The notes: generated from the letters alone by a model not told the origin. Positions 12,631 through 25,256 are shown, counted from the stretch's first letter. The stretch: DNA of 64,000 nt from Corticium candelabrum (GCF_963422355.1 NC_085101.1:2041201-2105200); one strand, 5' to 3'. A program made the numbers and translations.

Positions 12631-13473
12631 GCTCGGATATTGCTGAAGAGAATGCAGCAACATGTGTTATGCAAGCATCCTCTGTCAAACATGCTGCTAG
12701 GATAAGGTCATGTCAGGGACGTGGAGCAGGATCATGGCTTCAAGCTATTTCTTCAGTACCAAAATTTGTTCTAAAGTCCTCAGAATTTCGTGTGGCAGCA
12801 TTTTCTGAGACTTGCTATTCCTTTACCATATTCCCAGACTGCTACCAAGTGTGATTTTGGTAGAAGCCTTGATGAACATAGTTATCATCTATTGACCTGC
12901 AAGTTTGGCGGTGGCCCAGTATGGTAACACAATACAATTGTGTCAACTTGGGCTAAATGTTTAGACGAGTTAAATATTCCTCATCAAGTTGAGCCAAGAA
13001 ATGGGTATACTGACTCTGAGAACAGGCCGGATATAACAACATATGATCCCACTGGACACTTGACAAAAGACCTGGACATTTCACTTGCTCGTCCACATTC
13101 TTGTCACACCGTACAATCAGCTGCCAAAATATCAGGTTATGCAGCTGAGTTGAGAGAAAAACGCAAAATGACAAAATATGGTCAACAGCAGTCTATAGCA
13201 GGATTTGATACAACATGTTTTCCACTGGTTTTTGAACACTTTGGCTTTTGGGGCCCTATAGCTGAAGACCATCTCGATAAGATCTCAAAAATTTCAAAAG
13301 ATGCAAATGGAAAGATCAGCGAAACAGACTTTAGAGATAGATGGAGAAACCAACTGTCTGTAGTTGTACAGTCTTGCAACTCTCGTGTGATTTTTAAAAC
13401 GTTGTCAAAGTTGTCTACGTGCAAATTTGATGACTTTCTATACGATAAAGACGTTCAACATTTTGTTCATTGA
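12628..13473 (+). pseudogene. Zinc-knuckle plus restriction-like endonuclease C-terminal fragment, copy 1
   Basis: Plus-strand remnant of the C-terminal region of a retroelement protein. In order: a RSCQGRGAGSWLQAI segment, a C-x-F-G...H-x4-C zinc-knuckle-like stretch (HSYHLLTCKFGGGPVW), then a 177-residue open part (12,940-13,473) with SENRPDITTYD and LDISLA, spaced like the D and D/E-x-K positions of a PD-(D/E)XK nuclease, and FPLVFEHFGFWG near the end. The first third is in another frame and contains stops. This layout recurs in invertebrate retroelement-like proteins. Assignment to a restriction-like endonuclease is from motif spacing only. Confidence 0.6.
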
Positions 13474-13541
13474 CTATTATTGTTATGCATACGTAAAGTT
13501 AGCGATTGTTATTGGTAGAGTAAGAGTTCACATATAATAAT

Positions 13542-13640
13542 CTGTCTGTCTGTGTGTCTGTCTGTCTGTGTTTCTGTCTGTGTGTGTGTGTGTGTGTGTC
13601 TGTCTGTCTGTCTGTCTGTCTCCCTGCCTGCCTGCCTGCC

Positions 13641-13693
<53 letters not shown>

Positions 13694-13695
13694 GT

Positions 13696-13736
<41 letters not shown>

Positions 13737-13744
13737 TGCCTGCC

Positions 13745-13777
<33 letters not shown>

Positions 13778-13785
13778 GCCTGCCA
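13542..13785. repeat. (TCTG)n / (TGCC)n microsatellite with a short TG run
   Basis: About 240 bp of tetranucleotide repeats alternating between TCTG and TGCC blocks, with a short TG run near 13,580. Long open frames here (Cys/Leu/Ser or Arg/Gln/Thr repeats) are artefacts of the repeat. Confidence 0.95.
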
Positions 13786-14054
13786 TCGTATATTTTCGAA
13801 CACAAGACTATATTAAATTTCAGCAAAATAGTAAGTACTTAATTAAGTTCAAATGTACCTTGTCCATAATCTACACACTATACACTTCACCAAGAATGAG
13901 CTATAAACTACAAGAATGCAGCACACAGAAACAATCAGTAACTAAAAAACTGGGTGCAGTAAGACACGAGCTTGTTGACACCATCACTGCAAAGTGCGGA
14001 ACTCTTCTTCACAAGGACTTTGGCGTTACACTTCTGTAGTTGTACTAAGAATCT

Positions 14055-14071
14055 CTTCTGTCTGTCTGTCC

Positions 14072-14111
<40 letters not shown>

Positions 14112-14113
14112 GC
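14055..14113. repeat. (TCTG)n microsatellite
   Basis: About 58 bp of TCTG units with one CCG interruption. Confidence 0.95.
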
Positions 14114-14251
14114 ATAATGGTGATTTAGATAACTTATTTGATTTTGACATAAGGTCAAGTCCATTAGTTAATGGCTTTGTTGTTTGCAAGGACTGATTGA
14201 TATTTAAAAAATCCTAGCATATGTACAAGTAGAATCAGTATGAGAATAAGT

Positions 14252-14298
<47 letters not shown>
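14252..14298. repeat. (TCTG)n microsatellite
   Basis: About 46 bp of pure TCTG, the third such array within 750 bp. Confidence 0.95.
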
Positions 14299-15904
14299 GT
14301 TCCGGCGTATTCATCTCCAAAACGGTCATTCGCAGCAACCTTTGCAAGTTGACACCTAGTCGCCATCTATTGTTTATTTAGACTTACAAACGAATGAAAG
14401 TTATAACTATTGTACATTTATTCACTGAGCTCATGCTTATGGTAGACTCAACCCATCAGCTTCACCCTCCTCATTGACACGATTAGCCCGCCCACTGAGG
14501 TGGGTAGCATTAGAGTACACTGTAATACGTACCTATTTAGTGACACTGTATACACTGTATATTGTTACAATGTCCCACGTACGTTGTTGCAACGAGAGAG
14601 ACTAAACGTAAATAAAGGAAAAGACGAAATGGCATTTACTTTATAACTTATTTAATAAATTAATTAGCATCGTATAGGCTATATCTCGGCAAACGTAACG
14701 TTTACTGCATGTTGGTCTTCTGTTCTAGCTACAGCATGATCGTGACGAGCGATGTTTGACAGGCCTATCTAGGTACGTTGATAGAGCGTCTAGCCAGCCT
14801 TGTACTTGGAGTGATGACACCGGCTTTTAGATGTTGTAATCGACTGCTGTAGACGCTCAAATTACAACGTAGCCTAGACTGCCGTGAGTGCTCGAATACG
14901 TCGCACACTTGCATGCCAATAGTATCAGTCTTCTTCAAGCTAGGCTAGCAATTAGTAGCATGCAGCTAGAGAGCAACCTGGTTAAAAGCTACAAGCCCTA
15001 GCCTATCTCCTACAACCTACCTAGATCACTCACCTGGTCAACTCCGTCAGTGTTCTGATCAAGCGATCTGACTTCCAATCAAGATGCAGGCCGGTAAGTG
15101 AAGCGATGGCCTTAGCTTTCCGTTCCTTCACCTACAACGTTAGCGCGGTTGGCTCGGTGACGGTTCAGTTTACGTAATCAGAGAACACACACTTCCGCCA
15201 ACGCCCCAAATCCTGGCTACTATCCAAGATTATACCGATATTGATTATTTTTAAATTTACTTTTCCAGCATGAGTGCCAATTTGGTGGAAATTAACCAAG
15301 CCTAGCTTAGAGACCTAGTGTAGATAGTGCCTAGCTCCCAACCTGAAATCTATAATCTATAATATATATAATATATATGTTAGATGTATCCTTCTAATGT
15401 AGCGTGACAACCTGAATTTTTTAGACCTTCCTTACCTCTAATCAGCCCCAAACTAATAAGTTACCTATTTTTCGCTTCCGTTTGAAGACGGATGTATTCT
15501 TCCTGTTTCCATCTTGCACGACGTCGAAAAACAACAGAAAGTCCTGGTCCTTTACAGAGCGTATGCTAGTACAATTAATCATCACAATGAACAACGGTAA
15601 AAGATCATGTAAGCATATACACAATTTTGGTTCAAATCGGGATAAATGAGTTATTTGTCTAGGTTAAGAAATACGGTATAAATGTTTTGCAATATTATGG
15701 TATAATTATGATCAGGAGCGAATTCAGGGGCTGTTCTATGGTGCGTGCACCTGACACGTACCCCAGCCGTCTAGAAGCAAACTGAAAATTCGTCATTAAT
15801 AATCTAGAGTCTCAATGCGGGCGCTAATGCTCAACAAACGTTACCTAACACTAGACACTGAGAGCCGTATTTAATTAAAGCAATGCAGGGATGCAGTTCA
15901 GACC
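14299..15904. other. No supported gene
   Basis: Non-coding by inspection: stops in all frames and no family motifs. A short AT-alternating patch lies at about 15,352-15,382. Confidence 0.5.
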
Positions 15905-16870
15905 GTCTTGAAGACCTACAGAACTGATCTATGAGGCTAACACGGAAGACAACGTAGATAGACCTGTGGGAAAGGAAATGGCAGAGCTGTCTGAAATCAT
16001 CTCATCTATCAACGGCTACAGAAGCAATGAAAATGTAAATTGGAAGACTATCCTAACGTTATCCAACTGCTCAAGATTATGTATTAGTTATTACATGGGT
16101 AGCTGGTGTTTACGGCATTTATTGACCCGCGGCATCACGAGATTATCAACGAGATAATTGACGGAGCCGGAGGCCAAGTGCAATTATCGAGGTGATAAGC
16201 CCTGCGGCCGAGGTGTCGATAATGCCATAAACACCACATACCATGTAATATGTATTTTTGTATGGGCGTGGTCGGATAAAATAACACCCACGACAAGAGG
16301 AACAACATCAGCAATGCTGCTGAATGGGACAGGTCACGTGAAACAGCAACACATGCACTCCCCTTCCACTTTTCAAATTGCAGCGTTACATTCTAAATGG
16401 GCAACAAGCAATATATAACTTGTTTGTGCTTGTGACCTTGCTGACGTAATTAGTAGATAGATGTGGTGCTGTTATGTGACTGCCCTAAGTATGTTGTGTT
16501 ATGTTTGGTAGCTAATGCTTGTGAAAGTTTGTATAAGGAAAAGATGCTAATAGACTAAATGGCATTAGTGTATTGTATTCGAGCCTGATGTTTACTCTAC
16601 AATATACTCAGGGTATATTCGGTTGCTATGACAGTGGTTGGATTATCGGTTCTATTCTATCTTCACGTGACCTGTACAAGCGCTGTAACTGGCTCATATT
16701 GCGTAACCGACCACGCCCATATAATAATTGCGCGTTAAATTTGGAGTGACATCCAGCAAGACAGAGATTGCGAACAGCGAATAAAAGATTTACCTAGAAG
16801 CTATACCATCTTGGCGGGATTAGACAGGTAGGGAAAAAGCGTTTACATTTATAATTAACGCTAAGAAGTC
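15905..16870. repeat. Dispersed repeat R1, copy 2, interrupted
   Basis: The left part (15,905-16,080) and right part (16,738-16,870) match consecutive portions of copy 1 at 4,425-4,745. About 655 bp of unrelated, self-complementary sequence separates them. The match continues on both sides with the same neighbouring words (CTCAAGATT on the left, TTGGAGTGACA on the right), so this is a clean insertion. Confidence 0.75.
16082..16736. mobile_element. MITE-like insertion inside repeat R1
   Basis: About 655 bp absent from R1 copy 1. The ends carry imperfect inverted repeats (TTATTACATGGG on the left, CCCATATAATAA on the right). Inside, TATGGGCGTGGTCGGATAA (about 16,262) is inverted at GTAACCGACCACGCCCATA (about 16,701). 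A second hairpin spans about 16,090-16,260 (GGTGTTTACGGCATTTATT against AATGCCATAAACACC). No coding capacity, so it would be non-autonomous. Confidence 0.6.
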
Positions 16871-17311
16871 CTAAAAATTTTTTGGGGAAAGTGCCATACA
16901 AACAGAGTGTATTAGAAATAAAACATTTAAAAAGTAAATGAAAAAAGGAAAAACCTTTACCATTAATAAAACAAAGGCAGATATTTCGCGCAATCACAAT
17001 ATTGTGTTTGACTGTGTTAATGTCACTGTCTCGAGTTTAGATAAGGTATGCAGTTTCTTCTGAACAATGTTACTGCTATATATGGAGATCGCAGTATGTA
17101 CGTAAAAATAAAAAATAGAAAGATATATTGACATAAATAGTATATGCTTAATATATAAGTTTATATTCATATAATCGATGTAACTCATTATGTAAATTAG
17201 CACTAAGACTAGCTCAAACAAACAATGACAAGAATTACACTGTTTCCATTCTGATAATAAACACTTTAATGCAATTTGTTAATTTGTTTGTTGTTAGTAA
17301 ACTGTGTAGAT

Positions 17312-17461
17312 ATAGTACAAGCAACAGCAACCAAAAATCATCCACTCGGTAACGTTCCACTAACTTCGCTACCATGCTGTATACCACAACATGAATACAC
17401 CAACAAGAAAGGCACCGTAAGGATAAATTGCAACGGTAATAGAAACATGTGTGAGAAATAA
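17312..17461 (+). CDS. Candidate terminal exon, cysteine-containing
   Basis: After a TTTGTTGTTAG acceptor-like site there are 49 codons ending in a stop, with paired cysteines (SLPCCIPQHE, INCNGNRNMCEK). It could be the last exon of a small secreted protein, but there is no supporting upstream exon. Weak candidate. Confidence 0.2.
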   Translation: MVQATATKNHPLGNVPLTSLPCCIPQHEYTNKKGTVRINCNGNRNMCEK

Positions 17462-17646
17462 GAACATCAATTCATAGAGCAAATACATAAGATTGCTGTT
17501 CCTCGAAACGTTAGATCTACTTACCATTGCAGCTAATGCGCTATTGATTGCAGATGAAAGACTTCACATTGGTTTTGGCTTATTTAATGCATACAACTCA
17601 CAGAAGGATTACTTTGGTGACATGACAGTCAGTTTGTAGCAGTATG

Positions 17647-17727
<81 letters not shown>

Positions 17728-17752
17728 TGTGTGTGTGCGCGGGCGTGCGTGT
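17647..17752. repeat. (TG)n microsatellite
   Basis: About 105 bp of TG dinucleotides with a GCGCGGGC interruption at the right end. Confidence 0.95.
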
Positions 17753-17766
17753 GTCCCGAACATAGC

Positions 17767-17856
17767 ATGGCGTCTTCCATACTACGTTGTGCTTTGTTGC
17801 TGCTTGTCTTTGTCTTCTCTTCTCTAACTCCAACAACCTATTGCGTGCACAAATGA
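17767..17856 (+). CDS. Short ORF resembling a signal peptide
   Basis: 29 codons from ATG to stop with a hydrophobic core (CALLLLVFVFSSL) and a Thr-Thr-Tyr-Cys end, looking like a signal peptide with nothing after it. It lies directly beside the TG array. It could be a first exon, but no good donor is seen. Low confidence. Confidence 0.2.
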   Translation: MASSILRCALLLLVFVFSSLTPTTYCVHK

Positions 17857-18457
17857 TCAGTGAGGGACTAGGCACACATAGGGGACACTGCAGAAGGAAC
17901 CAGTCTTGATCGTGAATCCGGGACGTCGGACTTAATTGATGGCGCGCGTCAGTCATATCAAAACTCTTCTGTAAACCTGTAGGACTTGCATCCCTCTAAG
18001 TTGCTATCTCATTTTGCACATAGCACAACGGTGATTGTTCGCAGATCTAAGCAATAGATTTCGATCGACATTTGTAGTATGCGATATTGAGCGTGGATGC
18101 TATTTTCACCATTTTTGCGATGGCAGGAGCATGAATGGCTGGTGTAGACGAGAACATAGATGGCTGATGAGAACGGGAGCGTAGATGGCTGATAAAGACG
18201 AGAATTAAAATATTGATGGATATAGTGAAGGCGCGATCGAGAGCGTATGGATGACTGACGAGGGGGGGGCATTGTGGCAGGAGAAGAGCCTGGAATTAGC
18301 AGTATTTTATTATGAACGTTACATCTATCGCTTTTCAACTTTGGAATTTTTACCATTGTTCCCCAGTAGATATGGGGTTGGCATTGTTGCTGCAGATGCG
18401 GCAGCTCCCCATGTGGGACGGCGTGATAAGATACCTGGCAGCAGTAGTACAGCAGTG

Positions 18458-18958
<501 letters not shown>

Positions 18959-19674
18959 CCATCTGGCTGCGGGCGTTGTATAGTTTTCGTGTGGTTTTTA
19001 GGGTGTAGTTATGTAGTAGAGTTATTGTCATTTTCAATATTCTTGTTTTACATGTTTCCTCGTATGCTACCGTTCTAAACTGACGGTGTTTGTATGTACT
19101 GTAAAGATTATGTTTGATAGCTGGCTATAGCGAATCACTGAAGAGACGTTTCACTGCACTTGCACCAAATCCAACCTACACCGTACCTTTACCCAGCATT
19201 ACACTGAAACTTCAAAAATGGAGCGCAAACAGTGTGATAAATCATGCCTGCGTGCAGTTAGATAAGCTATACTGTAGCCCTAACTGTGAACCTACAAGAA
19301 ACTGCGAGTGACTTTCAAGTTTCTGCCAATATCCATATTTCTGAACGAGAATAATCTAACCTGCCCTTGCGGAGAACGGTCCAGTGAACTAGCATAATAC
19401 ATATCGACATCAATTGACATGACAAGAGAGAGGCTCGCTTCGCTCATTAATTATACTACAACTTTCGGATCTGTTGAGCATTACATTTGTTACGTGTTGC
19501 ATGAGATGAATCATTGTGTAAATGATAAAAAACAGCACACCAGATAGAGTCCCTTATTCTAGATACAGAATATTCTACTACGAATGAGCGAGTAACGAAA
19601 AAACATGCAAATCGAAATTAAACTATGCAATCTCAACACAGTCAATGAAAAGCACAATAGCTTCTTACATGTTC
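18959..19674. other. No supported gene
   Basis: Flanking DNA between the SINE and the minisatellite below the GTPase gene. No coding signal. Confidence 0.5.
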
Positions 19675-19975
19675 TTCTACAGCACCCTGAAAGAACACTG
19701 ATATATGCTTCCCCTAAATATTGATACAAATACCTCAAAATTGCACTAATAAATTTTTCTTCTACATATTGCTAGAATACCTTGAAAGGATACTGCCAAA
19801 TGTTACCACTAAATATTGCTACAGTACCATGAAAAAATACTGATAAATGTTACCCCTAATATTTCTACAGTATCAGGAAAGAATACTGATAAATATCACC
19901 CCTAAATATTGCTACAGTGCCATGAAAAATTGCTACAATACTATGAAAAAAGTGCTGATAAATGTTACCCTTAAA
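19675..19975. repeat. Minisatellite, unit about 47-55 bp
   Basis: About six diverged units built from CTACAGTACCATGAAAAA, ATACTGATAAATGTTACC and CCTAAATATTG. It ends about 30 bp beyond the stop codon of the GVIN-like gene, so it would lie in that gene's 3' UTR or just past it. Confidence 0.8.
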
Positions 19976-20005
19976 GCGCTAAGTGATAGTAAGATAGATC
20001 TGTCG

Positions 20006-23000
20006 TTATGTCAGAGCATTTTTCTGCTGGTAAAGTTCAATCCATTTTAAAGGAGTTTCATCTTTCATGCCATAGTGCTTGGTCAACCTCTTGCGGCAGT
20101 TCACCCACGCTCTTCTCAACCTCGATTCTACGCCAAGAGATTGTTTGGAAAATGGTATGTCCCAATTCGGAAAATGGTGCTTTACATGTTTGTCAAATGA
20201 CCTCAAAACTTTCTCAGTGTCGTCTCTACGTTTCCACTTTCTTTTTCTCACACCATTGGAAGTACAGCAATCAAGTAGAGGGCTGTGGTCATCAACAAAA
20301 CGGCTGCCATGAAACGCGGGAAGCAGATGAATGCTGCATTGATGCTTGTGACCAAATTGTAAATGGTTCTCGTCTTGATCACACTTTGAGTTGCAAAAAG
20401 GACAAACTTCTGGACAACCTCTGACTGTTTTCCACAAATTTTCATTAGCATTTCTTAAATCTCTTCTAAACAGTTCATCGACCATTTCATTTAGTCTACT
20501 CATCTTCACCTTCTTCTCGATGCCATTTACTACAGATTTAGCAAATGACTGTGGATCAGCAATCTGTATGTCAGTTGGAATTCTACTCACTACATCCAGT
20601 TCATATGTAAGACCTACAACAGTCAGCTTGAATCTCTTCCTCTTGTCACCTTCTTTATAAATTTCTTTGTTTGCAAAATGAACCAAGCCTTGAGTTGTGA
20701 AATCTTTCTTCTCCTTTTTTGCCCATTTAGCAATGATAGATTTCAATGATTCCAGTCTCTCTGTCATGTATTGTTTTATTTTCGCCAAATCATCCAAAAT
20801 AATGGCTTTTTCTAGCTTTTGAAAACGTTTGTTGAACAGTTTTTCTAAGTACTTGTTCGCATCAACTGAATACTCAAAAACTGCTTCCCAGTCCTCTTCT
20901 TCAAAACTAGACTCAAATGCTCTAAGTGCAGCAGTACTAGCATCTGGCATCTGAGTCTTAATGTCTTGCTCTGCTCGAAGAGAAAAATTTAATGTTTCGT
21001 TTCGTGACCAGTCAATCAAACAGCCGTAAATGCTCTCTACAACCGACCATGCTTTAGCAATATCACTGTGTTGGCCGTGAAGTCTTGTCATAGCTCTATG
21101 ACCAATTTGTTCCTTGCGATCTCGAAGTTCTTTCAATTTTTCTTCCACTTGCTGTTGCTGTATTCGCTCGAGTGCTGAGTATGCTTCAAACCGAATAACA
21201 TCGTAAAAGTCGCTGGCAAAAGGAGCAAGTTGCAAATTTACATCAAACCGAGATACTAGTTGTCGACTCATAAATGTTATCGCCGCGTTGGCTTGCTTCA
21301 TAAGCGAGCATAATCTTGAGTCTTCCATTATTTCTGATTCTTGCTTGAATTCTTTCTGCAGGTTATGAAAATATGTGACTACTTGCTCTTTGAGGTATAC
21401 CGCTGCTTCAAATTTCTTTTCGGCTTTGTAGGAGTAGTAAGACTCACTTCTAGTAATCATGTGACTCATTTTGTGTTTCACTCTCCATGCGTTTGTATGC
21501 TTTACGTACTCTCGATATTTATCTACTGTTTGCATAATCAACAACTTGTCTTTAGCTAGAATATGTCCAGAATGATTCATGAGCAGGCGAGAGATATCGT
21601 CAGAAAATTCATTACATTTAATCTGTTTCATGAAACAGGTAATAACGGTAGCCTTTTGAGTTTCGGGAGGAGTCGCATTTTTCTCCAGTTTTTGCTTTGC
21701 TTGTCTGACGTGATCATCCCAAATGCTATCAAACATTGTTTGTAGTTCTTCTGCAGTCATTGCTTCTGTGCCACCTCTTTCCTCAAATAGCCTGTCCATA
21801 TTGTTAATAAGGGACTTCTCAATCTCATCTAGTCTTGCGTCATCTTTTGCTCTTTCTACTCGACGACTCCAAGCTCGCGTATATTGGACGCAAACACCAT
21901 TTATTTCTGCTTCTAATCTTCCTTCAAACTCAGGCTTCCACTGTAGTCCGTATGGGCGCTTTCTCATGGCAGCAGTAAGTAGCTGATGAGCTCTTCTTTT
22001 AGCTTTGGCGGTAACTAAGTCCAACTCAGCATTAAACTTATCAGAAATAAAACTTTCTCGGCTACACAATTCTTGCGTTTGAGACTGGGCGAGAATTGAT
22101 TGTAAAATTTTTTCGCACTGCATTTTGTAGCCCTCAGCAGACTCTACGACCTCATTTCTAATTTTAGTAAATGCTGTGACAATTTCTCTTCGTTGCTCAA
22201 CTTGTTGCAAATTCTCAAAATGAATAAAGCTCCTTCCAAAGGAAACTATGTTTTTCCAGACTGATCGAGCGTGCACAAGCCATTCTTCCAGTGATATCAA
22301 GTCGCCGACATGATCATCTGGATAGCTTAATCTGTTCCGATATTCCTTGAACATCTTCTGACGCAATGCAAATACGTCGTTAGAAAAAAGCACCGTGGGA
22401 AGTTTTACTTCTTGGCCACCGTACACTTCATTAGCAAATGCTGGGGGCAGCAGAAAGAGAGAGTCTGTTTCTAACTTTAGCAAACTATTGACGTCAAAGT
22501 TTAGCTTGCCTGCATTTTCATTTAGACTTTGACGCATGCTTGCCAGTTGACGATGAATCGCTTCGTAATCGCGTTCTACGTGATCTCTGAGTACAAAGAG
22601 AACGTCGGGTCTCCATCTGGTAACCTCCAAGTAATGCATAGCGTACATGGCCACTTCTAGTAGCTCTTGCAATTGCCTAGACAAATCTCCTTTGTGATTA
22701 ATGATAACTATGTGAGAGCATGCCATTGCCATAAGCGTTACTTGGTTGTCAAAGTCACGTCCTCCCGATTCTACAGACATCAGACCTTCTGAATCGAGAA
22801 CTAGTAGATCCAAGTCGTCCGTCCGCATATACGACACGTACAAGCCTTTTGTACATCTACCTGCTCGAGTAGCAAATCCGCACCCAAACAGATAATTTAG
22901 CAACGTCGACTTGGCAGAACTCTGCGCTCCTATGACTGATACTACAAATAGCTGACGTGTGCTTTCTACTTGGATCGACCTGAGAACTTCCGATATAAAC

Positions 23001-24999
23001 TCACTCGGCATGTGTAGAGGATTGCCACGTAACAGCTGAATCGGATAACTTCTCATAACAGACTGCGTGTATGCTGAGCACAACTGAGAGCCAGACAAGT
23101 CACATTCCTTTGCTAAAAGAGTCATAGATAGACCACGTTCATTCTCCGTTAAAACTTCTACAAGCACAATTAACTCGCTCCAAAAATGGTCAATTGATAT
23201 GTCATAAGCGTCTAATAATTTGGAATTTTCTTGAATACGATCTTTAATACTAGCAACATTTGCCTCAACTTTTGTTATATCATTTTGGGAAGTTGCTGTC
23301 TTGCGCAAAGCAAGTTTCTTTGCATACTCATTTTGGATGTCTCGACGACGCTGAATAAGAGGATCGCATTTTGGCTTCTTCCATGCTTCCAGTTGTCGCG
23401 CAAACTCTTGTATAGCTTTAGTGCCGTTAGTAACCACATTCCTGGCAAACGTTTTGACAATCTCTGACGTAGAGCACTGACTCTTTTTCCTCTTCAACGC
23501 CACCAACTCTTCTTCTAATTTAGCGATAATCGGTTGATCGTAACTATCTTCCTCGGAAGTATGTTTTCGAAGGTTTTCTTCTTGAGCAACAATACGTTGA
23601 ACAATTGTCGAAGCAGGAAAAAGTCGCTCCGTAACATTTGTGGGGTCTTGAAACTGCTTTTCTAAAGACTCGTGAATAATAGTGCCTAAACTCAGCAAAT
23701 TCATGTCTTTGCTAGTCAATACAGGCATAGCAATGTCGTCTATCATTTCGGCTAGGGTGGATTTGTCAAATAACGACATTGCATAAACTATCTGCTTTAT
23801 AGAATCCATAGCAGGAAGTGACTGCATTTCTAGCACTTTGGTGATCAGCTTCTGTTTTAGGTCATCAAACAAATCATCTTTTTCGATTTCATTTGCTTCG
23901 GTCAGATTGACAATCTTGTAAAATTGTACTGTCAGCGTTGAGCTAGCAAGATTTCCGCAAACAATTGCTTGTGCGTTTTCAAACAACTGTTCGTCGTCTT
24001 CCGTGTAGTCTCGCCAAAACAGAGCCAAGTGTGACGTCTTCTCACAAAACTTTAGGCAAAGTGTTAACAGAAAAGAAAGCTCACTGTTTGGCTTTCCTTC
24101 AGGACTGAAGTCTTCTAAACTGATATGTAACAGTATACAAGCTGAAGACCGAGACAACACAGCTAACGCAAGATTGAAGGCCAGACTCCTGCTGCTGTAC
24201 TCATGAGCATCAGCTACTACAAAGTTTATCACGCCATTTTCATTTGAAAGTTTGGCATCAAACATCATGTCTATAGACAACTTGTGACACGGACCGGCCG
24301 AACTAGTTTCTAAAGACAAGGCGTTTAGGTGGTCTCTCAGCCCAAGAAGATCCATCAACAAGCTTGTCTTTCCTTTACGAATAACAGACGTAGTTCCGTA
24401 AGACACTAGAAAAGGGTCAACGGGATGACAAAGAAGGTCGTCAAACCCGTCATCAGCAAGTTTAAAACCAAAGTTTCCATTGCTTAGAATTTGTCTGTAA
24501 AGAAATGGTACAGGCCTATTCAGTCTGGTACACAAATTCATCAACTTGCTGTGACTGTGAGATGGTGTTACTTCTAGTAGAGCAATAAACAGATCTTTAT
24601 GCTTGTAACTGAAGTAACTAGATGGCATCTCTTTCTTCACCTGTAATTTATTGCTTCCTTTTAATTCTTTCAAACTAGAAATGGCGTCTAAACTCTGTTG
24701 TCGTTTCAAGAAATCAACCAAATACGGTTTCAAAACTGAAGCGAGACCGGAATCAGATATCTTGCATCGACGGTAGCAATCTAGTAAGGCATCAGACGAA
24801 AAACTATTGGTTTCCACAATAAGAAGACTTTCGTCATTTTCTCTTTCAGTTTGGCTACCAATCATTAGGTCATAAAACGTCTTCAGTTTGCTGTCACTAG
24901 ATTGTATTGGATGTCCTGGAATCTCCGTTAATACTTGTGATTGATTCTTGCTTTCAGCTGTGGGCGACATACAAGACACTTCAGAAACTTGATCAGACG
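20006..24999 (-). CDS. GVIN1-like: GVIN/VLIG-like very large GTPase, main exon
   Basis: One uninterrupted 5-kb exon encoding about 1,664 residues. Residues 150-235 match the N-terminal GVIN/URGCP region (RPVPFLYRQI, then a degenerate P-loop-like RKGKTSLLMDLLG). The GTPase domain starts near residue 690: P-loop GAQSSAKST (695-703), RCTKGLY (switch region), DLLVLDSEG (G3) and FVLRDH, which sits where the guanylate-binding superfamily has its G4-type RD motif. A long helical region follows (about 900-1,500). The C-terminus has a Cys/His cluster (CPFCNSKC...GHKHQC...HLLPAF), usual for this family. The true start is not the TTG at 25,012: a TTTGTAG acceptor puts the exon boundary at 24,999, with an in-frame exon upstream. 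Vertebrate relatives are interferon-induced and cytosolic; the role here is unknown. The Ala in GxxxxAKS is unusual. Confidence 0.9.
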
Positions 25000-25148
25000 C
25001 TACAAAGTGCAAACCATATTGAGATAATAATATTAACTGCTATATTAAAGCACCATTTTGTATAGATACGCAACCTTGGTCTAAAAATGTATATAAAATA
25101 TTGCTTTCGCATTGAAGTATAGTTAGATAACCAGCTGCAATTTCTTAC

Positions 25149-25256
25149 TCGTGCTGTCGCTATCTTGTTCTTCACAAATGACTTCTAGAGAATTGTCGGC
25201 GCCATCTAAAGAAGACGATGCTATTGAGAGTTGCCGATCCCTGCTGTCACTGACTC
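25149..25256 (-). CDS. GVIN1-like: Upstream coding exon of the GVIN-like gene
   Basis: A 108-nt open segment with acceptor TTTGACTTAG and donor GA/GTAAGA. The intron to the main exon would be 149 nt (25,000-25,148), and splicing joins the two frames exactly (Thr codon completed across the junction). It encodes an acidic, Ser-rich stretch (DNSLEVICEEQDSDST), like a flexible N-terminus. No ATG lies in this exon, so at least one more 5' exon should exist at higher coordinates; I could not identify it. Confidence 0.6.

Noticed and set aside
12462..12692. 76-residue minus-strand frame
   Set aside because: It crosses the junction of two oppositely oriented elements; only the part below 12,630 is LINE endonuclease.
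13499..14039. Several long open frames of Cys/Leu/Ser or Arg/Gln/Thr repeats
   Set aside because: They are translations of TCTG/TGCC microsatellites open in many frames on both strands.
13542..14298. CRISPR array
   Set aside because: The repeats are simple tetranucleotides without unique spacers, and the genome is eukaryotic.
20008..24999. Short plus-strand open frames opposite the GTPase exon
   Set aside because: Antisense shadows of the real minus-strand coding sequence; no motifs or splice sites.
20006..24999. Calling the GTPase a guanylate-binding protein or dynamin
   Set aside because: Length, the N-terminal degenerate domain and the C-terminal Cys/His cluster fit GVIN/VLIG, not GBP or dynamin.
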